A program made the translations under genes and the position numbers. From Halisarca cf. caerulea (Eukaryota > Porifera > Demospongiae > Chondrillida > Halisarcidae), in assembly GCA_963170055.1 (NCBI GenBank), contig CAUJGJ010000313.1, positions 6,077,479 through 6,124,978 of the forward strand: DNA of 47,500 nt. Reading direction: 5' to 3'. This document shows, piece after piece, positions 46,743 to 47,500 of this stretch. Within the stretch, counting starts at the first letter, position 1. Each line of letters begins with the position of its first letter. The notes beneath the pieces were generated by a model. That model did no database searches and had not been told where the DNA came from. It saw nothing but the letters and a program-made list of their open reading frames with translations.

Positions 46743-47136
46743 CCTGTGGCTCAATTGGCAGACTGAGTACAAACACAGCATTGCTCACCAAGAGGATCTA
46801 CAGGGACATTTCCACTTTTCTCAGAACCAGAAGCATCACCAGTCTCATCAGCTAATACCAGTGAACAGGAATAGTTAAATGACTTCTTCCTGAAGTGGTC
46901 CACTGTGATGGTGATGTTAAGAGCAGTACTCGTAAGGTCTTCTGCTGTATCTACCTTACTGTAGATACCATTGGAAGGTGTTATCACCCCACCATCCTCT
47001 CTCCATGATACTGTAGTACTATAGTACTTCTGTGTTTGTGTGTTGTTAGCCAGCTCAGGATGGTGACACACTAGAGTCACTACATCTCCATAACATGGAG
47101 TAGAGGAGGAGGTGGAGATGGTGAGCTGAGCACTAC
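38111..47136 (-). CDS. Single-pass receptor with Ig-like and fibronectin-III domains (5' end beyond window)
   Basis: Exons in transcript order: 47136-46789 (Ig; [25 protein letters not shown]), 45399-45121 (Ig; [27 protein letters not shown]), 43977-43696 (FN3; [18 protein letters not shown]), 43421-43149 (Ig; [23 protein letters not shown]), 41398-41126 (FN3; [26 protein letters not shown]) and 38277-38111 ([22 protein letters not shown] then basic HRRR stop-transfer). Every ectodomain exon starts and ends in phase 1, the classic one-domain-per-exon shuffling layout; the TM exon ends in phase 0. About 540 residues lie in the window, with many N-x-S/T sites. Signal peptide and start lie beyond 47500. 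The intracellular part is not certain (see 28019-28910). No kinase domain seen. Ligand and role unknown; such proteins act at the cell surface in adhesion or recognition. Confidence 0.85.
38521..39196. mobile_element. Fold-back element, copy 2, interrupted by a MITE and truncated at the right
   Basis: The left arm (38521-38804) matches copy 1 at 34415, including AGCATAGGGCTACACATACA and GCAAATTCCTACATCCCGCA. The right arm resumes at 38963 with GATGTAGGAATTTGCACAGT. The right arm fades out near 39196, before the terminal CCCTTG. Confidence 0.85.
38805..38962. mobile_element. Pogo/Tigger-like MITE, copy 2, nested in the fold-back loop
   Basis: CAGTCACACCTGGTGTATCC ... ACCAGGGCCCACTG, flanked by TA. 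About 90% similar by eye to 16385-16555 but lacking the extra TTTATCCGACAC near the left end. Confidence 0.9.
39197..40057. other. Non-coding stretch in the receptor gene
   Basis: Intron sequence; no repeat or exon recognised apart from short A/T-rich runs. Confidence 0.5.
40067..40816. mobile_element. 750-bp TIR element, TAGTCT...AGACTA family, 9-bp target duplication
   Basis: Terminal inverted repeats of about 100 bp (TAGTCTTGTTCCCAGACCCA at both ends; inner CCATAATTCTTGGTTA / TAACCAAGAATTATGG). GGCCAAGCC occurs immediately on both sides (40058-40066 and 40817-40825). The interior has a short minus-strand frame (40641-40384, 85 codons) with no recognised transposase motif. The size of the duplication points to a Mutator-like superfamily. 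Confidence 0.9.
40876..41045. repeat. (GT)n tract with GCGT and ACGT variants
   Basis: Lies 80 bp beyond the receptor exon 41398-41126 in an intron. Confidence 0.95.
41728..41782. mobile_element. 55-bp hairpin, minimal TAGTCT...AGACTA element
   Basis: TAGTCTGGTACCCAGCCCC pairs with GGGGCTGGGTACAAGACTA. Inner CACTTCCGCCCACCATTT matches the 40067 element. No 9-bp duplication could be found. A related internal fragment (CAAACCTCTCCTTTACAGAAGG) is at about 41597. Confidence 0.75.
41913..42065. mobile_element. 153-bp MITE (ATACCGTA...TACGGTAT)
   Basis: Ends ATACCGTATGTACTTGAA and ...TTAAAGCGTATACGGTAT. Same terminal ATACCGTA as 37144 and 27081. Confidence 0.75.
42351..42468. mobile_element. 118-bp MITE-like inverted repeat
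   Basis: TATTTTACGGAGTATAAGTT and AACTTATACCCAGTAAAATA at the two ends. Confidence 0.7.
43540..43625. repeat. (GT)n microsatellite
   Basis: GT tract between two receptor exons. Confidence 0.95.
44664..44778. repeat. 115-bp inverted-repeat element
   Basis: GTTATTGTATGATCGACTGT pairs imperfectly with ...AGTTGGTCATACAATAAC. A direct 26-bp duplication (TCACATTGAGAGGTGTCTTT) follows at about 44838-44890. Confidence 0.75.
45440..45685. repeat. CA/CG/CATG-rich compound repeat
   Basis: ACGCACGC, CATGCACA and ACACAC units over about 240 bp, directly beyond the receptor exon 45399-45121. Confidence 0.9.
46043..46085. repeat. (AT)n microsatellite
   Basis: AT tract followed by (ATT)n at 46086-46118. 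Confidence 0.95.
46661..46740. repeat. (AT)n microsatellite
   Basis: 80 bp of pure AT ending 48 bp before the receptor Ig exon boundary at 46789. Confidence 0.95.
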
Positions 47137-47256
47137 CTGAACAGGAGTATAGGTAAAATTAATATAAAACACCCCTTACACCAGACTGAGTGCACATGCT
47201 TACTCACTACATTACTGCGTTAACAGTAACTACATCTCAAACAATATACAGGCACA

Positions 47257-47445
47257 CAGTGGAACTGACTTAACACAAACCCTCTTAAAATGTGAAATTA
47301 TTTCTCATCAAGACAACGTGAATCAAGCCCAAGGGTGGAAATCAGCATGAATTTAAACTCAGACTGTTAAAAGACGAAATTCTCTCAAGATGAACATTTA
47401 GGGGTAGTCCCTACAGTTTTGTCATCTAGAAAGAGGGTTCCACTA
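47257..47445. mobile_element. MITE, followed by the start of a TTTCGCG-type element
   Basis: CAGTGGAACTGACTTAACAC ... AGAGGGTTCCACTA. From 47446 ACCGTATGCGAGTTAACTTT and CTTTCGCGGTATTCGCGG begin another element, cut by the window end. Confidence 0.65.
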
Positions 47446-47500
47446 CCGTATGCGAGTTAACTTTCGCGGGACTAAACTTTCGCGGTATTCGCGGTTCGGG

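Overview
The window is nuclear DNA of an animal. The coding genes are split by many introns with consensus splice sites and consistent phases, and they match animal proteins (LEO1, ATP synthase subunit g, MKK7-type kinase, Ig/fibronectin-III receptor). Dinucleotide satellites and small inverted-repeat transposons are extremely dense. A non-vertebrate animal fits. A sponge is possible but is only an inference. I saw no ribosomal RNA, tRNA, CRISPR array or prokaryotic operon, but I did not scan systematically for small RNA genes.

Layout. 158-8195 (+): the 3' ten exons of LEO1, a Paf1-complex subunit; the 5' end lies outside the window. 8853-9587 (-): ATP5MG, two coding exons, convergent with LEO1. 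9662-11836 (+): an intronless secreted protein of the DUF5054 / GH38-like type, whose start codon is only 74 bp from the ATP5MG start codon (divergent pair). 12899-25818 (-): a full MAP2K7 (MKK7) homologue rebuilt as 13 exons, 425 residues. Its large introns hold a small opposite-strand gene for an unrecognised helical two-TM protein (17204-17991, one-base frameshift), a possible TM-protein exon (25235-25602), several minisatellites and hairpin elements. 28019-28910 (-): four phase-consistent exons of an unrecognised protein, either a separate gene or the cytoplasmic part of the next one. 38111-47136 (-): ectodomain and transmembrane exons of an Ig/FN3 receptor that runs off the right edge.

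29000-38000 is almost gene-free and is a transposon graveyard. It contains a 2 kb element with perfect 26-bp terminal inverted repeats enclosing an 880-bp hairpin, a 567-bp fold-back element, and many MITEs. A second copy of the fold-back element (about 38521-39196) carries a pogo-like MITE exactly in its loop. Another family (TAGTCT...AGACTA ends, 9-bp target duplications) has copies at 25956 and 40067.

The most unusual general feature is that the (GT)n / (CA)n tracts are placed at splice sites. In LEO1 and MAP2K7 the repeat often is the 5' splice site (exon directly followed by GTGTGT...), and in one case a CA tract supplies the acceptor.
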